Origin: Clostridia bacterium
GTDB lineage: Bacteria > Bacillota > Clostridia > Oscillospirales > CAG-272
Length of the DNA: 64,000 nucleotides
Direction: 5' to 3'
Assembly (NCBI GenBank): GCA_017411745.1
Contig: JAFQPM010000019.1
Coordinates: forward strand, 1-64,000
A program made the translations under genes and the position numbers. Below are positions 16,074 through 24,198 of the stretch, piece by piece; positions within the stretch are counted from its first letter, which is position 1; each line of letters begins with the position of its first letter. The notes under the pieces were generated by a model. It had not been told where the DNA came from. It made no database searches and was given only the letters and a program-made list of their open reading frames with translations.

Positions 16074-17183
16074 TTATTTATTCGAATTCATCTTGAGGTA
16101 AGCGTTGATGAATCCGTCGATATTTCCGTCCATAACAGACTGAATGTTGCCGTCCTCATATCCTGTTCTCGTGTCCTTGGCGAGAGTGTAGGGCATAAAT
16201 ACGTAAGAACGGATCTGCGCGCCCCACTCGATGTTGGTCTTGTTGCCCTGGATCTCCTCGATAGTGTCAAGACGCTCGCGGAGCTTGATCTCCATCAGCT
16301 TCGCTTTCAGCATTTTGAGTGCTGTCTCCTTGTTCTGAAGCTGGCTTCTTTCGGTCTGGCATCCGACCACGATTCCCGTGGGCTTGTGCACGATACGGAT
16401 AGCCGAGTCGGTCTTGTTGATGTGCTGACCGCCCGCACCTGACGAACGGTGCGCAGTGATCTCGAGGTCCTCCTCCTTGAGAACGACTGCGTCGACGTCA
16501 TCAAACTCTGGCATTACCTCGATAGAGGCGAACGAGGTCTGACGTCTGCCCGCCGCATCAAAGGGAGATACGCGAACAAGACGGTGAACGCCGTTTTCGC
16601 TCTTGAGGAATCCGTATGCGTTCATACCCTCGACCGTGATGGTCGCGGACTTGATTCCTGCGGCGTCGCCGTCGAGCCAGTCGATGAGCTTGACCTTAAA
16701 TCCCGACTTTTCTGCCCAACGGGTGATCATTCTGTAAAGCATCTGCGCCCAATCCTGAGCCTCGGTGCCGCCTGCGCCGGGATGGAAGGAGACTATGGCG
16801 TTGTTTTTGTCGTATTCCTCGCAAAGAAGCACGGAAATTCTTTCCTTTTCTGCCGTTGCTTCGATCTCAGCAAGCTCGCTTTCGACCTCCTCAACGCAGC
16901 TCTCGTCGTTTTCCTCGATCGCCATTTCGGCAAGAACGATAGCGTCCTCAAGGCGTGAGCAAAGACCCTCGTAGTCCTCGATAGTATCGCGGGATTGCTT
17001 TATCTGCTGTGTTATTTTATTTGCCGCGCTCGGATCGTTCCAGAAATTCGGGTCGAGCGTCTGTGCCTCAAGCTCAGCAGCCTTTGCCTTAAGATCGGTG
17101 ATGCGAAGCGCGTTGCCAAGCTCCTCTACGTCATCGCGCAGAGCGACGAGCTTACGCTTGGCTTCTTCAAGTGCTATTATCAT
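16074..17183 (-). CDS. prfB: Peptide chain release factor 2
   Basis: RF2 reads UAA and UGA and triggers peptide release. The 369-residue product is full length. The stop-reading SPF tripeptide is in RVSPFDAAGRRQTSF, and the catalytic GGQ is in HRSSGAGGQHINKTDSAIRI. The frame is continuous from the ATG through the region where most bacteria have an in-frame UGA near codon 26 and a programmed +1 frameshift. The N-terminal helix that this shift normally links (ALEEAKRKLVALRDDVEELG) is encoded without interruption, so that autoregulation is absent. A minus-strand promoter lies at 17297-17325. prmC, which methylates GGQ, is unlinked at 50004. Confidence 0.96.
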   Translation of the reverse strand: MIIALEEAKRKLVALRDDVEELGNALRITDLKAKAAELEAQTLDPNFWNDPSAANKITQQIKQSRDTIEDYEGLCSRLEDAIVLAEMAIEENDESCVEEVESELAEIEATAEKERISVLLCEEYDKNNAIVSFHPGAGGTEAQDWAQMLYRMITRWAEKSGFKVKLIDWLDGDAAGIKSATITVEGMNAYGFLKSENGVHRLVRVSPFDAAGRRQTSFASIEVMPEFDDVDAVVLKEEDLEITAHRSSGAGGQHINKTDSAIRIVHKPTGIVVGCQTERSQLQNKETALKMLKAKLMEIKLRERLDTIEEIQGNKTNIEWGAQIRSYVFMPYTLAKDTRTGYEDGNIQSVMDGNIDGFINAYLKMNSNK

Positions 17184-17296
17184 AAATGTTATCCTCCAAA
17201 ATTATCAATGTTGTTTTTCGTGATCGCGTGGGGGATAAATCGCTAAATTTTGAGTTTCATAGCTATCTGATCCTTATCCATATTTTATCAGCGTAT

Positions 17297-17325
17297 ATTA
17301 TAACACAATTTTTGCACTTTTGCAA
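17297..17325 (-). promoter_or_regulatory. prfB promoter
   Basis: On the minus strand TTGCAA (17325-17320) and TATAAT (17302-17297) are 17 bases apart. Confidence 0.75.
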
Positions 17326-17377
17326 GAGGGTTTTTCATCATTTGAATATTTTTTGCCCAACGTGAAAAAATATTTTC

Positions 17378-17420
17378 AAAACGCTTAAAAATACGGCATC
17401 AAAAACGCTTAAAAATATGG
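17378..17420 (+). repeat. Direct repeat upstream of the DUF1858 gene promoter
   Basis: AAAACGCTTAAAAATACGG (17378-17396) recurs with one change at 17402-17420, 24 bases later. This is about two helical turns and ends 8 bases before the -35 box. It could be an operator or an UP-like element. The rest of the 321-bp gap 17184-17504 holds only the two divergent promoters. Confidence 0.65.
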
Positions 17421-17428
17421 TGTTTCTA

Positions 17429-17457
17429 TTGACTTTTTCTGAACGAAGATATATAAT
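17429..17457 (+). promoter_or_regulatory. Promoter of the DUF1858 gene
   Basis: TTGACT (17429-17434) and TATAAT (17452-17457) are separated by 17 bases. Confidence 0.8.
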
Positions 17458-17504
17458 AGTATTTGTATAAATATAATTATCTGTATGTAAAGGAGGATAG
17501 TACA

Positions 17505-17705
17505 ATGAAGGTAACAAAGGAATCGATCATAGGCGATATTCTCGATTACGACAGAGGAACTGCAGAGTTTTTCTTCGAGATCGGAATGCACTGTCTCGGC
17601 TGCCCCGCATCTCGCGGTGAGTCGATCGAGGAAGCTTGCGCGGTTCACGGAACCGACGCGGACGAGCTTGTAGCGAAGATCAACGCGTATCTCGCAAGCA
17701 AGTAA
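17505..17705 (+). CDS. DUF1858 domain protein (putative redox disulfide protein)
   Basis: This 66-residue cytoplasmic protein consists of one DUF1858 domain: VTKESIIGDILDYDRGTAEFFFEIGMHCLGCPASRGES. The CLGC motif (CxxC) near residue 27 is the family hallmark, and related domains are annotated as hybrid-cluster-protein-associated disulfide domains. The role is unproven; redox or metal handling is plausible. The ATG at 17505 follows AAGGAGGA by 7 bases. It is a single-gene unit with its own promoter and terminator. Confidence 0.88.
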   Translation: MKVTKESIIGDILDYDRGTAEFFFEIGMHCLGCPASRGESIEEACAVHGTDADELVAKINAYLASK

Positions 17706-17716
17706 TGCCCGAGGAA

Positions 17717-17753
17717 ACAGCCCGTATTCAAATATGTCTACGGGCTGTTTTTT
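17717..17753 (+). terminator. Terminator of the DUF1858 gene
   Basis: ACAGCCCGTA (17717-17726) pairs with TACGGGCTGT (17739-17748), followed by a T-run. Confidence 0.85.
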
Positions 17754-17778
17754 CAAGGAAATAATTTTTACATAATTT

Positions 17779-17975
17779 TGGATTTTCCTTGTTTGGCAAA
17801 AGTACTCGTCAGGGAGAAATCCTCACCATACATATAAACTAATTTATCGAAAGTTTTTGGGATTCTCCTTGTTTTGTAAAGACTTACGGCGAGGAGATAA
17901 ATCTACAATACATATATTTTTACAGGAAGTTTTTGGGATTCTTAAACCCTTTTTTCCAAAAAGGGTTTAAGTCCC
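17779..17975. repeat. Tandem ~75-80 bp repeats ending in a palindrome, before trmK
   Basis: Two diverged copies start GGATT(T/C)TCCTTGTTT at 17780 and 17860, and each ends (A)AGTTTTTGGGATT. A third start at about 17935 runs into a perfect palindrome CTTAAACCCTTTTT/AAAAAGGGTTTAAG (17941-17954 with 17958-17971). The AAGTTTTTGG ends match the tail of the dispersed palindrome family in reverse orientation. The trmK start follows 18 bases later, so the palindrome lies in its 5' leader. Confidence 0.7.
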
Positions 17976-17988
17976 CGAAGGGACAAAA

Positions 17989-18678
17989 ATGCAATTAGAC
18001 ACACGACTTCGCGCGGCGGCGGAAATGATCCCGCGAGGCGCAAGACTTGCCGACATTGGCAGCGACCACGCGTATCTGCCGATCGCGCTCTGCTTGGAAA
18101 ACAAAATTGAATATGCGCGGGCATCCGACATCAACGAGGGACCCGTGTCGGCGGCAAAGGCCAACGTAAAAAAGAATGGCTTGACTGAAAGAATAGAGGT
18201 CACGCGCGCCGACGGACTTGACGGAGCCGAGAGCTTCGCACCCGACTGTATCGCGGTGCTTGGAATGGGCGGTGAGCTGATCACCTCGATCCTCGACAAA
18301 GCGAAATGGATCAGAAACGGCAATATCACGCTCGTGCTCCAACCGATGACCCACGCAGAGATCCTCGCAAAATATCTTGCAGAGCAGGGGTTTGCGATCC
18401 TTGACGAAAGGATAGTTTGCGACGGCGGCAGAGACGACCGAATATATCGCGTGATCAAGGCGAGCTATTGCGGCGAGAGCTATGAGATGTCAGAGCTTGA
18501 AGCATTGATTGGTAGAATCAATCTCGACCGCGGCGATAGCGTCACACGCGCGCTCGTCGAGAAAAATGTCCGCATACTGCAAACGAGAATAGACGGTAAG
18601 GCGGTCTCGGGTGCCGACGCCGCGTATGAAAAATTGCTTGTAAAAGAAATGAAATCATATCTGGAGACGAAAAAATGA
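17989..18678 (+). CDS. trmK: tRNA (adenine(22)-N(1))-methyltransferase
   Basis: TrmK makes m1A22 in bacterial tRNAs. This 229-residue SAM-dependent enzyme has motif I LADIGSDHAYLPIAL (about 20-34), SDINEGPVSAAKANVKKNGL, and the catalytic-region GMGGELI. QPMTHAEILAKYL also matches the YqfN/TrmK family. The start follows a GAAGGGA ribosome site. The stop overlaps the next start (ATGA), which forms the conserved trmK-nif3 pair of Firmicutes. Confidence 0.94.
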   Translation: MQLDTRLRAAAEMIPRGARLADIGSDHAYLPIALCLENKIEYARASDINEGPVSAAKANVKKNGLTERIEVTRADGLDGAESFAPDCIAVLGMGGELITSILDKAKWIRNGNITLVLQPMTHAEILAKYLAEQGFAILDERIVCDGGRDDRIYRVIKASYCGESYEMSELEALIGRINLDRGDSVTRALVEKNVRILQTRIDGKAVSGADAAYEKLLVKEMKSYLETKK

Positions 18679-19454
18679 AGGTAATCGAACTATACAATAA
18701 GCTTTGTGAAATAATCCCCACCTCGCTCTCTTGCCCTTGGGACAAGGACGGCCTTGAATCCTGCCCTGAGCCCGATCGCGAGGTAAAAAAGGTACTTATT
18801 ACCCTTGATATAACTAACGCGGCTATCGACCGCGCTATCGAGGGCTGCTTTGATGTCATCGTGTCGCATCATCCCGTCTTTTTCGGTGGGCTTGGCGTAA
18901 TGAATGCGCTGACCTTTGACGGTGCAAAGGCGGTAAGACTTGCAAAAAACAATATCGCGGCGATGTCCTTCCACACTCGACTTGATGCCCGTGAGGACGG
19001 AGTGAATGATACACTTGCCCGCCTTTGTGGACTGAAAAATATCGAGGTGATCGGAGATGACAAGATCGCCCGCGTGGGAGAACTCGACGAGGAGATCTCG
19101 CTTGAGGATTTTGTCAAGACCGTGAAGGACAAGCTCTCTTGGGGAAGCGGTGAGCGCGAGGCAACGCTCTCGGTCTGCAATGCAAACGGCAGAGTTAAAA
19201 GAGTTGCGCTTGTCGGCGGCTCGGGCGGAGATATGATGAATCTTGCCAAGGATGCGGGAGCTGATACCTACCTCACGGGTGACGCCAAGCACCACGAGTA
19301 TCTCGGCGCGTTCGATTTCGGCATAAATCTCATCTGCGCGGGTCATTTCTTTACCGAGCACCCCGTCTGCGAGTTCCTGGATAAAACGCTTGCCGAGATC
19401 TGCCCCAAAGTCCAGCGCGAGATCTATTTTTCAAATCAAGTGATAACGCTTTAA
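18675..19454 (+). CDS. Nif3-like dinuclear metal centre protein (YqfO family)
   Basis: This 259-residue member of the NIF3/DUF34 family forms toroidal hexamers with a two-metal site. Ligand regions visible are VSHHPVFFGG (His pair, about 56-65), FHTRLDAREDGVNDTLA, and the C-terminal CAGHFFTEHPVCEFL. It lacks the central PII-like insert of the long Bacillus YqfO. Biochemical function is unsettled; proposals include GTP cyclohydrolase-like activity and metal handling. It is co-translated with trmK. Confidence 0.9.
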   Translation: MKVIELYNKLCEIIPTSLSCPWDKDGLESCPEPDREVKKVLITLDITNAAIDRAIEGCFDVIVSHHPVFFGGLGVMNALTFDGAKAVRLAKNNIAAMSFHTRLDAREDGVNDTLARLCGLKNIEVIGDDKIARVGELDEEISLEDFVKTVKDKLSWGSGEREATLSVCNANGRVKRVALVGGSGGDMMNLAKDAGADTYLTGDAKHHEYLGAFDFGINLICAGHFFTEHPVCEFLDKTLAEICPKVQREIYFSNQVITL

Positions 19455-19475
19455 TTAAAATACAGGAGATCAGAT

Positions 19476-20162
19476 ATGACTTACGTAGTATCAAATTTGC
19501 ACGGAAATTACACGAAATTCAAAGAGCTTCTTAAGACCATCAATTTCAAGGATACGGACCTTATGTACATACTCGGCGACATTGTCGACTACGGCGATGA
19601 GAGCATGGAGCTGGTCGGTGACCTCAGTATAAGATATAACGTCTACCCCATAGTCGGTGAGCACGACTATACTGCGGTCAGAATGCTTTCGGGCTTTGAA
19701 AAGATGCTCAAAAGCGGAGAGAGTCCCGACAAAAAGTTTATCACCCAGATGACCGCTTGGGTAGCTGACGGCGGACAGAGCACACTCGACTCCTTCCGCA
19801 CTCTCGACGCGGAGATGAAGGAGGGAATAATCGACTATCTCTCGGATATGACTCTTTACGAGGAGATCGAGGTCGGCGGCAAGGAGTATCTGCTTGTTCA
19901 CGCGGGAATCGCGGGATTTAAGACAGGAGTTGACCTTGAGCAGCTTAAGCCCGAGGCTTTCTTCACCGAGGCGCTTGACCTGACGAAGAAATATTTTGAC
20001 GATAAAACGATCATCGTCGGCCATACCCCCACCACCGAGGACAACGGCGGCGACGGCAAGATCTTCTTTGGTAACGGCTCTATCGCCATCGACTGCGGCG
20101 AGGCAAGAGGCGGAACTGTCGGCTGCTTGCGCCTTGAGGATTTGAAAGAATTTTACGTTTGA
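19476..20162 (+). CDS. Calcineurin-like metallophosphoesterase with altered metal motifs
   Basis: This 228-residue PPP-type phosphatase-fold protein has four recognisable metal blocks: SNLHGN (6-11), GDIVDYG, GEHDY and the distal HAG and GHTP. Two usual ligands differ. Motif one has Asn where GDxHG or SDxHG has Asp, and motif three has Glu where GNHE/GNHD has Asn. Activity may therefore be changed or metal-specific. Substrates of such small bacterial phosphatases include phosphoproteins and diadenosine tetraphosphate; none is proven here. It sits 21 bases after the Nif3-like gene with an AGGAG ribosome site, probably in the same transcript as trmK-nif3 and rlmD. Confidence 0.82.
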   Translation: MTYVVSNLHGNYTKFKELLKTINFKDTDLMYILGDIVDYGDESMELVGDLSIRYNVYPIVGEHDYTAVRMLSGFEKMLKSGESPDKKFITQMTAWVADGGQSTLDSFRTLDAEMKEGIIDYLSDMTLYEEIEVGGKEYLLVHAGIAGFKTGVDLEQLKPEAFFTEALDLTKKYFDDKTIIVGHTPTTEDNGGDGKIFFGNGSIAIDCGEARGGTVGCLRLEDLKEFYV

Positions 20163-20174
20163 TAGGAATTTACA

Positions 20175-21626
20175 GTGAACATAAAGAAAAACGATCTCAT
20201 AGAGCTCCAAATAACCGACCTTAACAACCTCGGCTGCGGCGTGGGCAAGACGAACGATGGAGTCGTGGTCTTCGTAAAGGGTGCGGTCACGGGCGACAAG
20301 GTGCTTGCGAAAATAATCAAGGTGTCGTCGTCATTCCTCGTCGGCAAGCTTGAAAAAATAATCGAAAGCTCGCAAAACCGAGCCGACGGCACGGGTCTGC
20401 GAACGAAGGACTGCAAAGCGCCGCAATCCTGCGGAGGATGTATATACCGAAATATCAAATACGAGCACGAGCTTGAGCTCAAGCGCGATTACGTCAAAAA
20501 TGCCTTTCGTAAGGCGGGCTTGCCCGACGTGACGGTGAATGACACAAGACACACCGAAAAAGTATCGGCATACAGAAATAAGGGTCAGTACCCTGTGCGG
20601 CAGGTGCAGGGTGAGCTTCGCGCGGGATTTTTCGCGACGAAGACCCATAATCTCATCCCCTGCGAGCAGTGTTTGCTCCAGCCCGACGTTTTCGGCGAAA
20701 TAGTTGAGTTTACGATCGAATTTGCAAGGGAAAATAAGATCACGGCATACGACGAGGAGAGAGAAAGCGGAATTTTGCGCCATATCTACCTGCGAATCGC
20801 AGAAAAGACGGATCAGATAATGACCTGCCTCGTTATAAATGCGGATAAATTGCCCTGCGCCGAAAAATACGCCGACGAGCTGACGGCAAGATTTCCGCAG
20901 GTCTGTTCGGTAATGCTCAATATCAATAAGAAGAATACGAACGTTATCCTCTCCGATAGATTCGTCTGTGTCAAGGGTAACGATTACATAGTGGACGAGC
21001 TGTGCGGCATGCGCTTTAAGATCACGGCTGGCTCGTTCTATCAGGTCAACCGCGACGGAGCGGAGCTGCTCTACGGTCTTGCAAGAGAGAGAGCAGGACT
21101 GACGGGAAGGGAGACTGTTGCCGATCTCTATTGCGGCACGGGAACTATCGGCTTGTCAATGGCGAAGAAGGCTTCGCGAATAGTCGGCGTGGAGATAGTC
21201 GCAGAGGCGGTCGAGTGCGCCAAGGAAAACGCAAGGATGAACGGCGTGGAAAATGCTTACTTTTTCTGCGGAGACGCCTCGGATACGCGCGGACTTCTGG
21301 CAAGTGCTAGGGATACCCTGGGCGATTTCTGCCCCGACGTCGTCGTGATCGACCCGCCGAGAAAGGGAACTACGAAGGAGCTTGTCGATTACCTCGATTC
21401 TCTCGGCGTGCCGAAAATTGTGTACGTTTCCTGCAATCCCGACACGCTCGCACGCGACTGTGCGTGGTTTGCGGAGAAAGGATACGATATAGGCGAAGTT
21501 ACTCCGGTGGATCTTTTCCCCGGGACGGGACATGTTGAAAGCGTTATTTGTTTGAGTAGGGAAAAGGCCGACGATTATATTCGTATTTCTGTTCATACAA
21601 GGGATTTGCAAACAAAAGCGAACTAA
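20175..21626 (+). CDS. rlmD: 23S rRNA (uracil-C5)-methyltransferase, RlmD/RlmCD type
   Basis: This 483-residue RumA-family enzyme has a TRAM domain (about 3-60), a cysteine-rich iron-sulfur region (CKAPQSCGGCIYRNIKYEHELELK in parts, plus CEQC), and the SAM domain with DLYCGTGTIGLSMA. Catalytic motifs are VIDPPRKGTTKELV and YVSCNPDTLARD, whose Cys is the nucleophile. It methylates U1939, and in Firmicutes often U747 as well. The start is GTG after TAGGAATT. It lies 12 bases after the phosphoesterase gene and likely belongs to the same operon. Confidence 0.92.
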   Translation: MNIKKNDLIELQITDLNNLGCGVGKTNDGVVVFVKGAVTGDKVLAKIIKVSSSFLVGKLEKIIESSQNRADGTGLRTKDCKAPQSCGGCIYRNIKYEHELELKRDYVKNAFRKAGLPDVTVNDTRHTEKVSAYRNKGQYPVRQVQGELRAGFFATKTHNLIPCEQCLLQPDVFGEIVEFTIEFARENKITAYDEERESGILRHIYLRIAEKTDQIMTCLVINADKLPCAEKYADELTARFPQVCSVMLNINKKNTNVILSDRFVCVKGNDYIVDELCGMRFKITAGSFYQVNRDGAELLYGLARERAGLTGRETVADLYCGTGTIGLSMAKKASRIVGVEIVAEAVECAKENARMNGVENAYFFCGDASDTRGLLASARDTLGDFCPDVVVIDPPRKGTTKELVDYLDSLGVPKIVYVSCNPDTLARDCAWFAEKGYDIGEVTPVDLFPGTGHVESVICLSREKADDYIRISVHTRDLQTKAN

Positions 21627-21668
21627 CCAACAAATAAGAATTTTCTTGATTAGTTTTGGAGAATTAAG

Positions 21669-22511
21669 ATGCATAAAAATGGTAAGTGGGCAGAAAGCAT
21701 AATTGCTTTACAAGAACCTGATGGTAAGTGGGGTTGGTTTCATTCGTTGTCACAATTCTGTGATTCACCTATTACCACAGAACAGGCTCTTCGCCGTCTT
21801 GAGCGATTAGGGTATACAATAAAGGATGAATGTATTCAAAAGGCTATAATGTATATGGATGACTGCCTGACTGGAAAAAATACGATACCAGACAGACAGG
21901 AAAAGCTGCATGATTGGGATGTTTTCACATCACTGATGTTGGCAACGTGGATTCGGCGCTTTACTTTGGATAATCCAAATGCAAATAGGGTTGCGGAACA
22001 GTGGACTGGGATTATTACTAACGCCTTTGCAGGAGGTACCTATAGCCATAGTGATTACCTTGTCGCATATTACGAAGCTTTTGGAATGAAGCCGAACGGA
22101 GGTCGACTTGTTGATTTCGTGAATTTTTACCCTATTTCTATTTTGATAGATTGCTTAGATAGCAGCACAGAAACGGCATTTGTGAATTATGTCCTATCCA
22201 AAGAAGATGGGATTTATTATGTTTACGATAAGGCGTTATCCACCTTGCCTTGTAGTTTTGAAAGTAGAGAAGCAAGTCGCTACCTTGGAGCAATAGAGTT
22301 GCTTTCAAGGTATGATTCCGCAAAGGACAAGTTGCATTTTGTGGCAGATTGGCTGATTGATAATAAAAACACAAACGGGAAATGGGATATGGGTAAAGCT
22401 GTAAATGACAAAGTATATTTTCCTCTTTCTGATGATTGGCGAAAGCAAAAAACACGAGAAGCGGACTGTACAGAGCGCATTGATGCTTTGTTGAGAGATT
22501 TATTTAGATAG
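21669..22511 (+). CDS. Hypothetical protein with squalene-cyclase/prenyltransferase-like repeats
   Basis: I do not recognise this 280-residue cytoplasmic protein by name. It has two QW-like motifs, ALQEPDGKWGWFHSL near the N-terminus and NKNTNGKWDMG near residue 236, and many helices of similar spacing. This pattern is seen in alpha/alpha-toroid proteins of the terpenoid-cyclase superfamily. The catalytic DxDD of a cyclase is absent. Codon use is much more A+T rich than rlmD just upstream, and the downstream neighbour is a MITE-like repeat, which points to acquisition. GGAGAATTAAG precedes the ATG. Confidence 0.75.
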   Translation: MHKNGKWAESIIALQEPDGKWGWFHSLSQFCDSPITTEQALRRLERLGYTIKDECIQKAIMYMDDCLTGKNTIPDRQEKLHDWDVFTSLMLATWIRRFTLDNPNANRVAEQWTGIITNAFAGGTYSHSDYLVAYYEAFGMKPNGGRLVDFVNFYPISILIDCLDSSTETAFVNYVLSKEDGIYYVYDKALSTLPCSFESREASRYLGAIELLSRYDSAKDKLHFVADWLIDNKNTNGKWDMGKAVNDKVYFPLSDDWRKQKTREADCTERIDALLRDLFR

Positions 22512-22810
22512 CTTTTGCACAGATTCCAATATATCAAACGCTTTGGTAGACTCCCTACCTAAAGGGACAACTGTGGAGAGTGTCGTTTGTCTGACGAGAA
22601 AATAACCGCCAAACCGTAGGGCGGGGGCTTGCTCCCGCCGTTGAGAAACCCTATGCTGGCAAAACGGCGGCACCAAGGCACCGCCCTACGAAAATTGGTG
22701 TTCAAAATCAAAAATCGCCCTGATTTTGCCTTGGGACAAATGTGTTTTTTGAGCAAAACGCAAAGCCCCCATTACAGCAGTTTTGCTGATATATCGAAAG
22801 GAGACAAGCG
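22512..22810. repeat. Intergenic region with MITE-like repeat, 'GTAGGGCGG' family, copy 2
   Basis: The unit at 22616-22689 is the reverse-oriented relative of 6230-6305: it begins GTAGGGCGGGGGCTTGC and ends GCACCGCCCTAC. The rest of the gap shows no ORF with a ribosome site except the AAAGGAGA that serves the next gene. Confidence 0.8.
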
Positions 22811-23404
22811 ATGAAAGATAACGAAAAGTTGTATAAAGTATATCACAGAAATTATCAAACCATAGAAGAACTATTTGACGATTTAAGTGATGCTGTTCTG
22901 AATATCGGTTTAGAAAACAATAAAATAATTATTCACTACAATTCTGATATTCTTGAGATCGAACTTTGTCACGGTGGCTTTCGTACTTATGTGAACGGAC
23001 AAAGAGAAAAAGGGGTGTGGGAGGATCAGGATATATATTTTTATGCTATTGAATTCGTGCATGAACAGGAAAAGGGCTTAACCGAGCTCGAGATATACGA
23101 CACGAATATTGTTGATATCAATAACAACGGCATAACGTATGCTGATGAATTCGGCAGAAAGCATCTTGTTGATTACGCCGATTGTGCGGTCAACGGTCCA
23201 ACCAAGTCTTGCGTAGCTGAAAGAAACGTGACAAAGTGGCAATTTAAGTTCTACAACTCGGGAACGACTATTAAGATTTCGTTCAAAAGCCCCATCGTAT
23301 TCAAAAAAGGAAATCATTTATTGATTGGCGGCAAAGCAAAGCGATTCAGAACGTTGGAGCAAGCAATTATTGAAAGCGGATATACCACCTTTGATCTGTC
23401 TTAA
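22811..23404 (+). CDS. Hypothetical protein
   Basis: This 197-residue soluble protein has no signal peptide or membrane segment and I do not recognise its family. It alternates charged and aromatic residues in beta-rich stretches (KIIIHYNSDILEIEL, IYFYAIEFVHEQEKGL) and has one internal Gly-rich turn (FKKGNHLLIGGKA). An AAAGGAGA ribosome site lies 8 bases before the ATG. Base composition is A+T rich, like the gene at 21669. The glycerophosphodiesterase gene starts 13 bases after the stop, so they may share a transcript. Confidence 0.7.
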   Translation: MKDNEKLYKVYHRNYQTIEELFDDLSDAVLNIGLENNKIIIHYNSDILEIELCHGGFRTYVNGQREKGVWEDQDIYFYAIEFVHEQEKGLTELEIYDTNIVDINNNGITYADEFGRKHLVDYADCAVNGPTKSCVAERNVTKWQFKFYNSGTTIKISFKSPIVFKKGNHLLIGGKAKRFRTLEQAIIESGYTTFDLS

Positions 23405-23417
23405 AGGAAGTTACAAA

Positions 23418-24137
23418 ATGGACACAATAAAATTCGAAAAAAACCAAACCCTCGTTATTGCGCACAGAGGGCTTTCGGGATTGGAAACCGAGAACACGAA
23501 CGCGGCTTTCGTGGCGGCAGGAAATCGCTCGTATTATGGCATCGAGACCGACGTTCATAAAACCGCAGACGGCAATTTCGTAGTTATCCACGATTATGAC
23601 CTCAAGCGCGTTGCGGGTGTAGATATCGACGTCGAAAGCACGGATCTTGCAGTATTGCAGGACGTAGTTTTGTTCGACAAGGACGGCGGCAAGGGCAGAG
23701 AAGACCTGCGCCTGCCCATCCCCGAAAACTATATAGGCATTTGTAAAAAATACAATAAACATTGTATATTGGAATTGAAATCTCACTTCACAAAAGACGA
23801 GATAGCCAAGCTTATCGATACGATCAAGAGCTACAAATATCTTGACCACGTCACTTTTATCTCCTTTGATTACGACAATCTTGTAAAAGTAAGGGAATTT
23901 CTTCCGAATCAGTCGGCACAGTTCCTTTTTACCGAAATTACCGAGGAAATTGTAGGGAGACTGATAGACGACAAAATCGACGTAGACGTTTACCATAAAG
24001 CGCTCAACAAGAACGTTATCGATCTGTTGCACGGCAAGGGCTTGAAGGTAAACTGCTGGACAGTCGATGACAAAGACCGCGCCGAAGAGCTGGCGCATTG
24101 GGGCGTTGACTATATAACGTCGAATATATTGGAATGA
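23418..24137 (+). CDS. Glycerophosphodiester phosphodiesterase
   Basis: This 239-residue GDPD-family enzyme hydrolyses glycerophosphodiesters to glycerol-3-phosphate and an alcohol. The catalytic HRG is at IAHRGLSG (about 15-22), and the metal-ligand block ETDVHKTADGNFVVIHD is complete. The C-terminal INCWTVD-like segment here reads VNCWTVDDKDRA. It has no signal peptide, so it is cytoplasmic. The ATG at 23418 follows AAAGGAAG; the longer frame overlaps the upstream gene and is rejected. It heads a run of glycan-related genes to 29695. Confidence 0.92.
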   Translation: MDTIKFEKNQTLVIAHRGLSGLETENTNAAFVAAGNRSYYGIETDVHKTADGNFVVIHDYDLKRVAGVDIDVESTDLAVLQDVVLFDKDGGKGREDLRLPIPENYIGICKKYNKHCILELKSHFTKDEIAKLIDTIKSYKYLDHVTFISFDYDNLVKVREFLPNQSAQFLFTEITEEIVGRLIDDKIDVDVYHKALNKNVIDLLHGKGLKVNCWTVDDKDRAEELAHWGVDYITSNILE

Positions 24138-24198
24138 AAATAATTCAGAACCCCCGCTTGAATAGAGCGTGAGCAACGTTGCCGAAAGGAGCTTTAAT

